Shown here: positions 28,295-40,961 of the stretch, one piece after another
How positions within the stretch are numbered: position 1 is the stretch's first letter
Layout of the letters: every line of letters starts with the position of its first letter
NCBI GenBank assembly: GCA_013397075.1
Contig: VWZS01011030.1
Location: forward strand, 131,334-195,333
DNA from: Rhabdornis inornatus
Lineage: Eukaryota > Chordata > Aves > Passeriformes > Rhabdornithidae
Direction: 5' to 3'
Length of the DNA: 64,000 nt
Notes under the pieces: model-generated
Database searches by the model: none
What the model saw: only the letters and a program-made list of their open reading frames with translations
What the model was told of the DNA's origin: nothing
Position numbers and translations under genes: made by a program

Positions 28295-28405
28295 GGAGGA
28301 GGAGGAGGAGGAGGAGGAGGAGGAGAAGAAGGAGGAGAAGGAGGAGAAGGAGGAGAAGGAGGAGAAGGAGGAGAAGGAGGAGAAGGAGGAGAAGGAGGAG
28401 AAGGA
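28295..28405. repeat. (GGA)n / (GGAGAA)n purine microsatellite
   Basis: This is an uninterrupted 110-base purine tract on the plus strand: first about ten GGA units, then about thirteen GGAGAA units. On the minus strand it is pure pyrimidine (CTC/TTCTCC), which produces a run of leucine codons in one frame; that open frame is an artefact. The tract lies in the long DNM3 intron, so the DNM3 pre-mRNA carries the pyrimidine version. Such mirror-symmetric purine tracts can form triplex DNA and are length-variable. Confidence 0.98.
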
Positions 28406-31400
28406 TTCTTTCCTGTATTTGATGTTCAGAAGGCAGGAATTCAGAGTTACATTCCACTGAATCACATTTCCATTTTTTTTCCTTCTCAGAATTCAAATAC
28501 TCTGAGAGAACATTTGAGTTGTGAGACACTGACAGAACAGCAGAAACATTCTGGCTTTTCTGACTTGCTTTTTGGTTATGCCCTTATGTGCGTTCAGGTC
28601 TTGGCTGCTAATTGAATCAAGACAGATTTCAGCCAACTGTACGACAGCAGTGTCATCAGCCTGTGATCCACCCAGGCTTTCTCCAAGACCCTCAATGGCT
28701 TTTGTGAGCTCAGGGCCTCTTTGTGCAGTTCTTCACCATTTAAAGTGTGTACTGTCACTTGATCTGGGCATTTCTACTGCTCAGAAGCTACTTCAGCATT
28801 CTTGTAACAGTGAGATGAAAACACTGAAAATCTCTTCAAAGAGATCTAGCAACTGAGACTGGTCCTTCAGCTTTCGTTAATCTGTGATGCTGACAGGAGG
28901 TGCAGAAACACTCCTGACTGTCTGCAATGCTCCTTTATCACAGTGGTGTTATTTTTCAAGCAGATTTAGATGTTCTTCTTGGAAATCTAAGAAAACTAGA
29001 CCTAGGGATTCATCTGCTTTGCTTAATTTTCACTACTACCCTGACCAAATGAAGATTCCTTACCATGCTGTTCATGCTGCTAGATAGCACAGACTGAAAT
29101 CACTGGACAAATCTGTGTGTTTACCATATGCACACACATATTGCTGAGCTCCTGGTAATTATCACTAAAGAGTTCCATTCTGTACAGCTTCCAAAAAGTC
29201 CAAGAGGCAGAAGATCTTCACAACTTCCCTTTCAAGCCAGTTAAGTCCTTCACTCACAGACCAGAACTTAAAGTATAACACATGCAATACATGAAAAAGC
29301 TCAGCTCTGTTCGAAGTGTACTCTATTTTATTTGCCCTGTGGCACTTCTTTTCCCAGACTCTGCAAAAACCAAGGGACTACCTCAGCACTGAAGAGTCTC
29401 AGTGAACTTTTAAAAACTGAACTTCTGCTCAAAACTAGATGAAAAAATCTAAACCCTGAGACTCTGAGTAAATCTACTGCACCATTTTCAGAGATGGTGA
29501 AATTTTCCACAACTCCACAGCAGTTAAGGATGTTTTGAGGAGTATCAGACACTAGTGCAGACTTTAGTTCTATGTGCAGGGTTCATCAAGACCTTTACAC
29601 TGTGGTGCCTCTCCTGTGCTACAGCTCTATCAACTCAGCAGCTTCACAGATCTTTGGTATCAATTCAATTCACTAAGACTTAAATTAACAGATGTTCCAA
29701 CACATTCTATACAAATTATCTTCTTTCTGTATAGAATCCTACATGAAATTATACTGCTGATCAAATTTTTTTCTTCATTAAAAAAAAAAGAAACCACACT
29801 CCTTTCATTTTAAGCTCCATACTATTCATCTAGCAGTTTGTTCCCCTCTCCTCTACTAGCAGAAAATATAATACAGGAAAAGATTTAAATGAAAAACAGA
29901 TCTGTGTAGTGAATTGCATATGGTTTCCATTTTCCTCCATGCAATGTTTCATAGAGAGTCAATGAAGAAATCCCTCCCACAAATCCAGATCTGAAGTCCA
30001 CTTGCAGAACCTTGTCAGCACAGGAGTTAGGAGACAACTCTGTGCATGAAAACGCTGCAATCCGTCTGTGCTCTATCTTGTTAGGGTAAATCATTCCTAG
30101 AAAGTACCACTGGATCGAGGTAATAAATCAGTATTTAGAAAATATGCACACTCAAATGATGCTGGCTGTGTCTGTGTGAACCTGCTGTTTTCAGGCATAC
30201 CAGGTTTGCTGTGCAGCACACAGCTTGCTGCATTTTACACCTCTTTGCAGCAGGGTTTTCCAGCACTAACATCTTTATACTTAGTTGACATTCTCTGTGC
30301 TAAACTAAACCCAGCCAATAAATATCACTTCTGCCAAAAAGCCTCCATAACTATGACATTCCATCAGCTTTCCTAGCTGATTTAAGTAATTATTTCCAAA
30401 GTTTTTCTGACTTTGTTGACATAAAACTCATCTTTTCCTCCTATTCCTCTTAGCCTGAACTATTTTTTCCCTCTTGCATTCTCAGCAGCTCCTGGTGACA
30501 TCCAAACACCAAGGCAAGCGTTCCATGTTTCTATCAGACACCAAAGGAGGTTTACAAAGCAGGAGGCTCCTTCTTTCCCACTCTCTGGGGGTTTCCATGT
30601 CAGGGGATAAGAACGAAAGATGAGCTGCTTTTTGTCAGATGTCTTTGTTGTTTCTGTGAGTTAACAACTGTTTGGATTTCACCCCTTTTAGAGACTAGCT
30701 TTAAGAGGGGCATGAGTGGGGTGCAAAAATGAAATAGAAAATCTGGAACACCTTCTCTTTTACCTTCTCAAGGTAAGAGTCCAGGTAAGAGGGGATGTTT
30801 GTGTAGAAAAATGTTCCCAAAAGCACTCTACTTGGTGAGCACATCAGAACCACACAGCACTGCTGCCTGGAAAGACAAGACACTAAAGATCTGCACAGTT
30901 ACAAGATGGAAGCCAAGACCAACTTTAGCAAATCTTAGCAAAATAATATCTGACAATATCTTGCCTCGTGCACCAGTATGGGATGAATACATCCTGCCTG
31001 ACAGACACAGGCTCTGCTTTAAGAGGTGCTCAGTATCTGTGCACTGATGTGCCCGGTCAGAAAAATCCAGAACACAGAGGTTACCTGCTCTGTAGGTCTA
31101 TTTCTGATGGAGAACTGTGGGCTGAGAATTATTTAACGTGTCAAAAGAAGAAAAGGAAGTTTTGCTGATTCTACACCTCATTATATTTGCACATACAAAA
31201 ATTAAAACTGTTACCCAGGGAAAGAAGCAGTCAGAAGAAAACTAACAAAAAAATTAAAAATATGAATATAGAAGAAAATACTTCTTTTTTTTACAGCTAT
31301 TAACATGGGAAACTATCTGTACAGCATCATGTGCTCCAAAATCATGTGACAGAACTGGCACCCCCACTTAGCTCAGTTCCACCTGGCACTTCAGACCTTC

Positions 31401-34400
31401 ACATCCTTGAGTGCTGACCCTAAAACCCAGCCAGGTCAGGGTGTTGAAAAAACTTGAGTATTCAAAGTTTACAACAACACCTTCTGATCCCAGAGAATTC
31501 ACATTAAATTCATGTCCAAACAAAACAAAACCTGCATGAACAAACCTTTCTATTGGTTACTCCCATTTCCATACAGTTACTTCAAATTACTTTTTCCCAG
31601 CTTTGTTAAGTTTTCACCATTCCAAATTCTGAATTTGCTTTCAGAAGATTCTTAGATACCTGACAACTCTTCTCAGTTTACTAATTTTTACTGTTAAGTC
31701 GACAGTAAAATATTTTCTTTGTTAAATGCCAAATACCATACAGATCCACCTGTGAAGTGAAGCTGTGGGATAACTCGGGACATCTCCCTGGTGTTTTTAG
31801 CCAGTCCTGGTCTACAAAGTATAAAATCTGAAAGCCTTCTTCCTCTGTGCATTAGAGACTAGCACATCTAGTAGCAATTAAAACACTTGTTCAAGTAGCC
31901 CAGAAAAATCATAGAGAGGTACTGGAAAATAATATTGTACTACAAAGTCTTTTGGTTTTTTTTTTTAATTCATACACCAGGTATGTAAAACTTTTTTAGC
32001 TGTAAAGAAGTTCAGCTTCATCAGGCTTGTGAAACCTGCTTGGTTGCAGAGTTTCAGAGGCATGCTTAGGCATCTCAGGCATATATCCTCATCATTTAAA
32101 TATCCCACATTTAACTGCATTTTCAGGTCTCACTCTACATGAATAGTGTTTGTGAATGATATGCCAAGCAACATTAAAATGCATAAAATCACTGCTTCTT
32201 CTGTATTTTCCACATTTTCCACATGATACCCAACACAAGGCAATGTTCTGGTCCAGTGCTCAACCAAAAAATGCTTTTGTAAGGCTTTAGGAAAAGACAC
32301 TTTTTAATAAACACACCTTGCAGCTGGAGTAAAAGATGACAGCAAGTCCCTTAGGGAATCGAGAGCAGAGCTGTCTACTGCATCCCTAAACTTTAGGTAG
32401 TCTTCAGAATATCCTGAGAATCATGTATCACAAAGGGAACCACTGCAGAAATGTGAAACATGAGCAGTGACAGGGGCAAGTTGATCTTGGGTGTTACCTA
32501 TGGAGGCAGCCAGAAAGGGCTGGGGGTGGGCTGTTGGCTGTTTTGGAGGTTTTGTTTTTCAACCAAGATCAGATTCTCAGGAGGCTAAGTGTTACACATA
32601 AAAGACTTGGATAAAATATTTGCTATCTTAGGTTGAAGTACTCAGTTGGACAGCAGAGGGGGTAATTCTGTACATCCAAGGAAAAGTCATTCCATCAGCA
32701 AAAGGAAGGCCTGGGATGAAGCTGTGGAGACTATCATGAAAGGAACAGATCAATATGTCAGTGAGAGACCACAGAGCACAGATCGGCTTTGCAAAAACAT
32801 GAAAGGAGAGAAGAGCCATGAACCATCCCCCAGAAAAACATACTGAAGCAGTAATAGGGACTTCAAAGAATGAACACTTCCTTTTGGGGTTCTGTATGGC
32901 AAAGGTGAAGTTATTGCTGTGATTTCAAACACTTAGAGGGAAGAACTTTCTGATCTCTGAAGAGTGTGAACCAAGAGGCATCAATGGAGGTGTTTTTCAT
33001 GACCAATATTTTTAAAGCATCCCTGGTATCTAACATGGTCCACAAGGAAAGGAACTTCAATCAACTCTTCAAAAAGCTCTCCATAGTCTCTCTCACATGA
33101 CTCCATCTCTCAAACTTTCAGTAATTGCTTCATTTTTCTGAAACTCACTCAGCATTTGAAAATGCTTAGTAATTTGAGAAAAGGAAACTACTATGAACAT
33201 AACAAGACTGAACTTACATTTTACTAAACTACTGGTTAGTAGCTACAGTGAGTTTAGGCACTTGGATATTGTCAAACACTAAGAAATATCTACCAGGCCA
33301 ACACCATGGCTCACAGGTTTTTAGAACACATTTTCCCTCAACTGCTAAGAGAACATTAGTAAAACCACAATAAACACACATCTTCCTGCCCTGCATGTAA
33401 AGCTACAGCTAAGGCAAAGCACTAAAACTTTATTTGTAAAGCAGACAGGTGAAGTAAATAACAAAGAAAGTCTGTTAGTAGCTCAGCTTTATCAGAATTT
33501 TAGACTGATAAATCATTCCTTGGTAAGCTAAGAACAACCAACACATACTGCCATGAAGACAGGACATAACCTCTCTTTTGGCTCCAGAAGCTCAAGTGAC
33601 AAAAATTTCTGTTTCTTTTAATTGGGAGATACATAGAGTGGTAATGAGGAATTTTGAAACCTCTCTTCCTTGAAGACACTGATAAAAAAAGCAACTATAA
33701 ATACTACAGACAACGTAACAAAAATGGTAACATTCTGTTCATCTGTTAACTCTTTGTTTCCCACATCTTCAAGAAACATATTTAATCTTTTAGGGAGGTT
33801 GTAAATTGTGCCTGAAATCACTATCATTTACCGGTTCACATGAAAATTTTGCAGAAATCAGATCTCAAAATCTCTGAGCAATCAAAAGGCTTTAAAGTTG
33901 GCCCTTAATTCTAATTAAAATGCTTATGTCTACATAATTAACACAGATAGCAAGAGTAGGTGATTGCATCTTCATACCTACAGAAAAAGACACGACTACT
34001 CCTTGGATATCACTTCTTAATCTATGGAAATCAGAATTAGATTTCATAAATGAGGATGACTTGCTCTGTTATGGATTTCATGGAGCTCCAGCAATGCAGC
34101 TCTGACAGCCACCTCTCCTCAGAGTTTACACCTCTGCACAGTACAAATGACAGATTGCTGCATTCAGCCTCAGGAAAGGAACTCGGGGTTTCACATTCCA
34201 CAACCTGGCTCGTTATTGTTAAGGCTTTATCAAAAGCAAGGAACCTATGAATAAATTATGTTATGAACAGAAGTTTTGGCAAGACAAAGACGACAATTCA
34301 CGCAGCAGTTAATATAAAGAGAGGATAATAGTCGTGCCAAAGACAATAAATACTAGAAGAAATGGCTTTCAGTTTTAGAGGCCCTGAGCAATATTGGTGG

Positions 34401-37400
34401 TGTTCATTCTAAGATCTGCTTCTACAACACAATTCCCTTAAGATTGTTCTTAAATATGAAAAGGATGGATGTTTTTGTTTTGGGATCGTTCACCATGTTG
34501 GAATTGCAAACCACAGGCTTGAACTGAGGTGAGAGTTAACATCACTTTGCCACTAACTTCTTTCAACTGCATCCTTCTCTTTCTTGATCTCCCTTCCCCC
34601 CACTAAAAAAAATCTCCAGGCATTACTATCGAAAATATACTCATGTAATAAATCATGTATTTGCTCTCACGTGACTGGTATTCATTAGAGTCAAAGATCT
34701 CCAGGATCTGCCCCCAGAGTGTATTATGTTACTGAAACATAGAAATAGCTGCAACACAAAGTTTTGCCAGAAAAAAACCCACAAAAGTAACAACAAACTG
34801 TCTCTCAGTTGGACAGAAGAAAGAATGTTCATAAAAATATTTCGGAGGGGTAAATCAAACCCCAAAGTCTAATTAGACAAAACCAGCAGTTTAAACCAAC
34901 AAGACACAGGATTTTTAACTAGAAACTTCTAGAAGTATACACATTTTTCAGTCACTCAAGCAGTTCTCTTTTCAAGGGGATTTTTTTCTAGAACAGAATG
35001 GAAAAAGAAACATAAACCACTACAAGTTTATCCATTGTATATTCTGGCTTTCGTTAAGCAGTAAACAACAGACTCCCACATTCCCTCAAATGCACCCCCT
35101 TACTGTGCAGTTATTTCACTTTACTGAATGCTACAATCACTTTGGAGCAGAAGTGACATCTCCTGTGAGAGAGGCAATGCTATTCCAGTGATGTGGTAAC
35201 CTGACTGAAACATTTGAGCCTGAGTGGGGAAAAGGAACACTCAATTCAGCTGCACATCTGGGTTTTATAAAAGGTCCAAAAGCTGAACACTAATGTGCTT
35301 CAGGGCTAAAACACAGCTGAGGAGATCACAGCAGTCAAGAAGGAGGACAGTGTTAATCCAGGGCATATCATGCTCTTCACCACTGCTCTGAAAATTAACT
35401 TAGCTCAGCTAATTTCGCATCCCCACTAATTGTGTGTTGTGTATGAGTAAGCAGTGACTAAGGAAATGTCAAAGCTATTCCATATCCTGTTCTTTTCCTG
35501 AAGAAAAACATGACAGGCAGAGAGGATACCTCCCATTAAGGCCACAACAATTCAACAAGGCAGCTACTTTTTTACAGAAGGAATGAAATAACCTATATGC
35601 AATCTAAACACTGCCAGCCATTATAATCACTTGTTACCACTGTGCTGAGCACATGTGGCTCCCCCAAACCAATCTACTATCCAAATACTAGTTCAGATAT
35701 TCAAATATATATCATATATAATAACATATTATTTTTTATATATTATATTAGATATGAGCATGAGTGCATACACACAATTTAAGCTGAAAAATGCACAGTG
35801 AGCTCAAAGTCAGCTATACGTGAAAATACCTGCTCTGTAAAACACCGGTTCTTTTCCAATGTTTCAGATTATTCATCGATAAACTTCAACCACTGGCTAG
35901 AAAGGCAGAAAAAATACTGAACAATAGAGACCAGAAAGTGATGCACATATTACAACCAGGGTGAATATAACCAGACTGCTGAAGAGGCAAAAAGAAGTGG
36001 CATCGATATTGAACCTCCTGTTGGGTTCCTCACAGCTGTGAGGACAGAAATTAGCAGTGGCTCTCTACAGGTGTCTGCCTCAGAGGTGCTGAATTGTCCC
36101 CTGCACACCAAAGGTAAAGGAAAGGGCTCCTGAACATGGTTGTTATGAATTTCATCTCAGATATCCAAAATAGCTGGACTGAGCCCCTCCATCTCTGCCT
36201 TCTCCCCCTTCGTGTCTCTCCCATAAACCTGAACAAAGTTTGAGACAAAGCACATAGAGCAGAAATAAGGAATTGGGCAGAGAAAGGTGAAAGAGTAAAT
36301 GTCCTAAAGCATCCAAACTACATGTCTGACGGGAAGGGAAAGGAGAAGGGGACAAGTGGTAAGGGATAGAGGAAGGAAAGAGGACTGGGAACAGGGAATA
36401 CAGTGTTTAGAGACTGTGGTTTCCACCAGTCCATTCTGTGTTACAGGAGCTACACAACAGAGGGGCATTAGGCTGGAACATTATCCAGAGCTGTACTAAA
36501 CTAATTTATAAAAGATCAAATCACTGACTGCAACACTGAGGCCAGACTGCCTGGAAAACTGTGCAGCACATAGATGTGGCTCTGAGCAGTCCTAGAACCT
36601 TCCCAGAGGGGTCCCACCCAAAGGGGGCTTCAGTTAGCACTGCTGAACTCCTGCCAGCCTCACAGTCTCTCCAGACACCACGAATGATGCTAAAAAAAAC
36701 ACACGAGGATGATGGTACAAGCTGAAAATGAGCACCACACTTCAATAGCACGTTCTTGTAACAATGGGCACAGCTACTTAAAAGCACAAATCATGCCTAC
36801 ATGCATTGGCCAGAAGCAACAATATTGCTAAGGGACACATTTTCTTTTTTGTAAATTTAAAATTAAAAGAATGAGTCTGATCACAGTGGAAGACCAAGAA
36901 ACAAGAGGATTGCAGGACAGCATTAGGCCTTGCCCAACCGTAAGTGATATTCATTAACAGAAAGGTCACAAACTCCACAGAAACAACAATTGGATACTCT
37001 CACCTCTTCTGTCCCTACATTATCCTTATTTTCCCTCTTTCATCCCTGCCCCAAGTATTCTGCATAGAAGCGAACACAACTGATACAGTTTGCATTTGTT
37101 CACTCTCACTGGCATTTAATTCTCTACTTGCTTTGTTCACTCAACTCCAGTGTAGACCCTGGAGGTGGTTTTGCAGGGGTTTTGTGCTCTGACGGCAACG
37201 ACAGCCTGCTCACACTGTTGCCTGTATCCTATGCCTACCTACTTTTAATCCTTTTAAATCATGATTTAGCTTATTGAGTGCCAAAAAGGGTTAACCTTTG
37301 CTGCTGGACATGCAAAAAACGCTACAGCAAATCATGGTAGATGACTTTCTCTTTGAGAATTTCAAAAATAGCTATGTACAATTGCCTGCTATTATTTCAA

Positions 37401-40369
37401 CTCATTTATCAGCTGCAGACATCCCACTTACTCTTCTGCAGTTCCCTGGATCACATCTAGTGCTTTTACAAAGCAGAGATACGAAATTTAAAGTTATCCA
37501 AACACTTTCTACAGTAACTTTTTAATGCAAAAACACACACTAATGGAAGTTCAGCCACTTCACCATGTAAATGCAGTCTGGGATGTTGTACAAACAGGAA
37601 GCACACAGCTCCTGTGCTACCCACACACTTCATGACCATTTCAAAGGTGTCCATCCCATTCAGTGCAAAGAATGGCCTGGCACTACACTGCTGTCTGCCA
37701 GGAGAAGAAAACAATCCAGCAGAAATACAGCTCTTTTCTTTTTCATAGTGGTCCTCCAAATAAGCATTAATGAAGAAGTTGGACTTCTCAAAATCTTTAG
37801 TTTCCTCCAAGTTTAAAATCAAAGAACATTGTCAGCTTGTGGAAAATAATTTAATCATGGGGCTGAGTTCATAGGCACAGCAGGAACGTCAGCATGACGA
37901 TAAACTCATGAAAAATGAAAGTTTATCACTACCTTTGGAAGGAACTTACTATAAACTATGGGTAACAGTTTATTATTGATACTGACTCTCTGAGTAGAGA
38001 TTACTGCAACCATGAAAGCAGCCTGCCATGCTGCTGCCGTGATGGCTGAAAGTACAGGACAGCCTTGGAAGCTGACTGGAAGCAGTTCAAATCCCACTGT
38101 AGAGATGGGGAGCTATTTAGTGAAAGATTTCAAATACTTCAAGTCTGGTATCAATTTGGTATCAGAAGGAATGGAAATGTCAATGGCTTTTTGGGCCTAT
38201 TCCTTTCCAAACAGAAATCAAGTGAAAAAGGAGGGATTTGGTCTAAACATCTAAGACAGATGCGTATAAGTAGCTGAGCAGCCCTTAGGAAAGAAAGATA
38301 TAGTGCATTAGAGGTCTGAATAGCTTTGCACTGTATTAGAGGTTCTCCCCAACAAGGCTTCAGCAACTTCCTGGGCTCCCAGAACAACCCAAACCCCCTG
38401 TTCTTCTCCTTCATTCCTTTGAAGCTCTGCTTTTGCCAGGAAATAAAACTTACAGGGAACAAATTTCCAGGCCGCAGTGTGGGGAGCTATTCTGGTTCTA
38501 TTTAACCATCTCGGGAAAAACTCACAGACTAACGCAGCTGCACTTGGCAGCAAGACTCCAAACTTCACTACCCTCAACCCTAAACCTGCTTGGTTCATTA
38601 ATGTTTTGCCTTCTGTTTTATCCAGCCTATTCACACCCTTTCTGCTGGTATGGAAAGAAGATCCCTGGAATGCTGTCTTTCCTTGACAACATAATTTCTT
38701 GCTCTTGGTGACACATGCAGTAATTAATCTCTGACAGTTCCTCACTGGGGAAAATCTGACTACTCTACTGAGGGTCCCACTCACAAAAATCACTCCTCAG
38801 TCTTTCCAAAATTGTATTCTTCTTCCACAAGGCAACTGCCAAGTGGTAATACCATAAAAAAAAGCCAGCCCCTACACATGCAGTGATACACAGACAAGGA
38901 GCCCTCCTGGTTTATCCATGGTGTGCTCTACTTTGTCCCTGATTACAGTTTTATCTTCAAAAACCCTTGCCCACCAGCTCACTCTCTCTGACACACTCGT
39001 TGCTGGTTTTAAGAAAGTGAAGCACACATCACATTAAACCTCTCCCAACCTTTACCTCTGCTAATGAAAGAAGAAACCCCAGCACTGCTTGGACACACAT
39101 TAGCCCCTTGTGACCCAAATGGGAGAGTTGGAGGATGCACATTCTGAAACAGACACTCAGTGCCTGGCCTGCCACCACCAAAAAGCAGCCTGAAGGTCAC
39201 TTTTCCTTTTCATTGGACTGAGACTCCAATTCCAATTCCCCAGCAGCCAAGTTTGTTGCATACACTCTCCCTGAAGTGAGAGCTCAGCAACCTGCCCTGT
39301 GCTTGCCTCTAAGAGCTACGGCTCTCTCAGAATCTGCCAGGACGTAGGAAGAACCAAATCATGCAGTAGTTATTTAGGACACCAGAGCTCACAGCACATT
39401 TAGATTTACATAGAATGTATGTAGATTTACACACACTCCTGTGCAGGAAGCTGGTGGAGATCTACCTCTCTAGATACCGATATTTGCCTCAGAATTCCAG
39501 GCAGAAAAAGAACTGCTGGCACCAATTCCATCCAGTGCATATCCAGACCCAGACACAATCACCTCCAGGTTTGACTTCAGAAGAGCTAACTTGTTCTGTT
39601 AGCTGTTGTGTTAGACCATGGGCTAACACAGATTTAAAAAAAGGAAAAAAAACCAAAGCCCACACAACAAAATCAATCTAAGTACAAAACTTAGATTCAA
39701 CAGAATGAGTAACAAAGAAAAAAAATTTACCGGAGAACAAGGCTGGTTGCCTGTGGGGAGAATATCTTAAAATCTACGGTAAAGTCATAGTTGGCAAAAT
39801 TCAATAGATCTGGTAAACATCAAAGATAAAATTCAGCAGAATAATTCCACCAAGCACCATTAAAAGAAAAATGGGACCAGCAGGGTTACCAGTGAAAAAC
39901 AATGCCAGGCCTAATAGCACTGATCTACCAGAAGCAATTTATTATGACACCAGAAATAGCTATTTTCACAGTGGATGCTTGAAATGAAAACTTTAAAGCT
40001 TCTTTAAGTCTTGAGCTATAGCAAAGTATTCAACCAGCCAGCCAAAATAGCTGAAGGGAAATAGGAAGGCCACATGTGGAACTAATTACTCATGTAGAGG
40101 CTATGACAAAGAACATTTCTCCAGACTTTTCATGGGGGCTTCACTTTCAGGAAGTAACTCTAATTACTGTTCAAGTCTCGGCAGCCTGCATGCCGCTGAC
40201 AGTTCCAAGAAAAAATGAACCTATTTGCCCTTTCCTTGGTCTGAAATGCCAAAATAGAAAAGCACAACTAGAGTCATTAAAAAGAAAGAAAATAAGCACT
40301 GGCTTATTACACTAGCTTCCCAAGCAGAATCCTTTTTATAAATTCGGTTTTTCAGCCTTCACAAAAGAG
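28406..40369 (-). other. DNM3 intron, no gene seen
   Basis: Intronic sequence upstream (on the plus strand) of the DNM3OS promoter region. It contains the AT-only tract at 35704. The longest open frame of the whole window, 161 codons on the minus strand at 38308-38793, lies here; it has no recognisable domain and no splice context and is listed as rejected. No transposon was recognised. Confidence 0.55.
35704..35752. repeat. AT-only tract
   Basis: This stretch is almost entirely A and T with many TATAT/ATATA blocks, giving several overlapping imperfect palindromes. It is low-complexity intronic DNA with no other feature seen. Confidence 0.75.
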
Positions 40370-40526
40370 CAAATTCTGCGTCTACATTAACTCGCTCTCT
40401 GTTGGCTGCAGTGAAACTGTACATCTTGACTTTTTACAGCTTTTCCATACTGGGGCCCACTTCCTGCCCAGTTGAAGAAAAAAATCTGGCCTGAAGATGA
40501 AATGACTGCTTAACATTACACTAAAA

Positions 40527-40532
40527 CATCTG
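40527..40532 (+). promoter_or_regulatory. Twist-type E-box CATCTG
   Basis: This is a CATCTG E-box about 325 bases upstream of the mir-199a-2 hairpin. The mir-199a-2/214 cluster is known to be activated by TWIST1 through an E-box in its promoter, and TWIST1 favours CATATG/CATCTG cores. Six-base E-boxes are common by chance, so only the position makes this worth noting. I cannot confirm that it is the same E-box studied in mammals. Confidence 0.35.
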
Positions 40533-40621
40533 GTACCATTTTATACACAGACCCATGTCTGAGAGCAGGCAATTCTAGCGGTCTCACCAGCGGCACAGTG
40601 CATACCCAAACCTCCCCAGGG

Positions 40622-40629
40622 TGACATCA
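40622..40629 (+). promoter_or_regulatory. CRE/AP-1-like site TGACATCA
   Basis: TGACATCA is one base from the cAMP-response element consensus TGACGTCA and ends two bases before the CArG box. Adjacent CRE/AP-1-type and CArG sites are a familiar arrangement in serum-inducible promoters. An eight-base near-match is weak evidence by itself. Confidence 0.3.
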
Positions 40630-40631
40630 TC

Positions 40632-40641
40632 CCATATATGG
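40632..40641 (+). promoter_or_regulatory. Perfect CArG box (SRF site) upstream of mir-199a-2
   Basis: The ten bases CCATATATGG match the serum response factor consensus CC(A/T)6GG exactly and are palindromic. The site lies about 220 bases upstream of the mir-199a-2 hairpin, in the expected DNM3OS promoter zone. SRF drives muscle and mesenchymal genes, which suits the tissue pattern of this microRNA cluster. That the site is functional is inference. Confidence 0.5.
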
Positions 40642-40851
40642 ACTCTCAGGCCCAGCCCTCCCCCTTTTCCTGGTCCTAAATTCATTGCCAGATCCCCAGT
40701 CTGCTGCAAATGTGCCACGTCAAGACTGGAAATCACAGCACTTCAGTGTGTTTCAGTGAGTGCTGCAGAGTGTGAGCGAGAGCCGAGCACAACCCGTGAT
40801 GCAGGAAGGCAGTTTTTCCCCGAGACTAAAAGAGGATTTAAAATAAATAAA

Positions 40852-40961
40852 TAGACACGTCCGGAGATCCTGCTCCGTCGCCCCAGTGTTCAGACTACCT
40901 GTTCAGGACAATGCTGTTGTACAGTAGTCTGCACATTGGTTAGACTGGGCAAGGCAAAGCG
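40852..40961 (+). ncRNA. MIR199A2: mir-199a-2 precursor hairpin
   Basis: This is the microRNA precursor antisense to DNM3. The 5p mature sequence (starting CCCAGUGUUCAGAC) lies at 40882-40904 and the 3p mature sequence (starting ACAGUAGUCUGCAC) at 40921-40942. Both are identical to the vertebrate miR-199a mature sequences as I recall them. The arms pair around a loop that reads ggacaatgctgttgt, one base different from human (C to T). Ends are set by alignment to the 110-nt human precursor and are approximate. The hairpin sits near the expected 5' end of DNM3OS, 5.9 kb upstream of mir-214, the spacing typical of this cluster. miR-199a is expressed in mesenchymal, skeletal and cardiovascular tissue and is processed from the same primary transcript as mir-214. 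Confidence 0.97.

Noticed and set aside
28272..28529. Minus-strand frame with a long poly-leucine run
   Set aside because: It is the translation of the GGA/GGAGAA purine microsatellite and is not a gene.
38308..38793. 161-codon minus-strand open frame, the longest in the window
   Set aside because: It has no recognisable domain, signal peptide or dynamin similarity and no matching splice context. Overlapping open frames exist on the other strand. One frame of this length is expected by chance in 64 kb.
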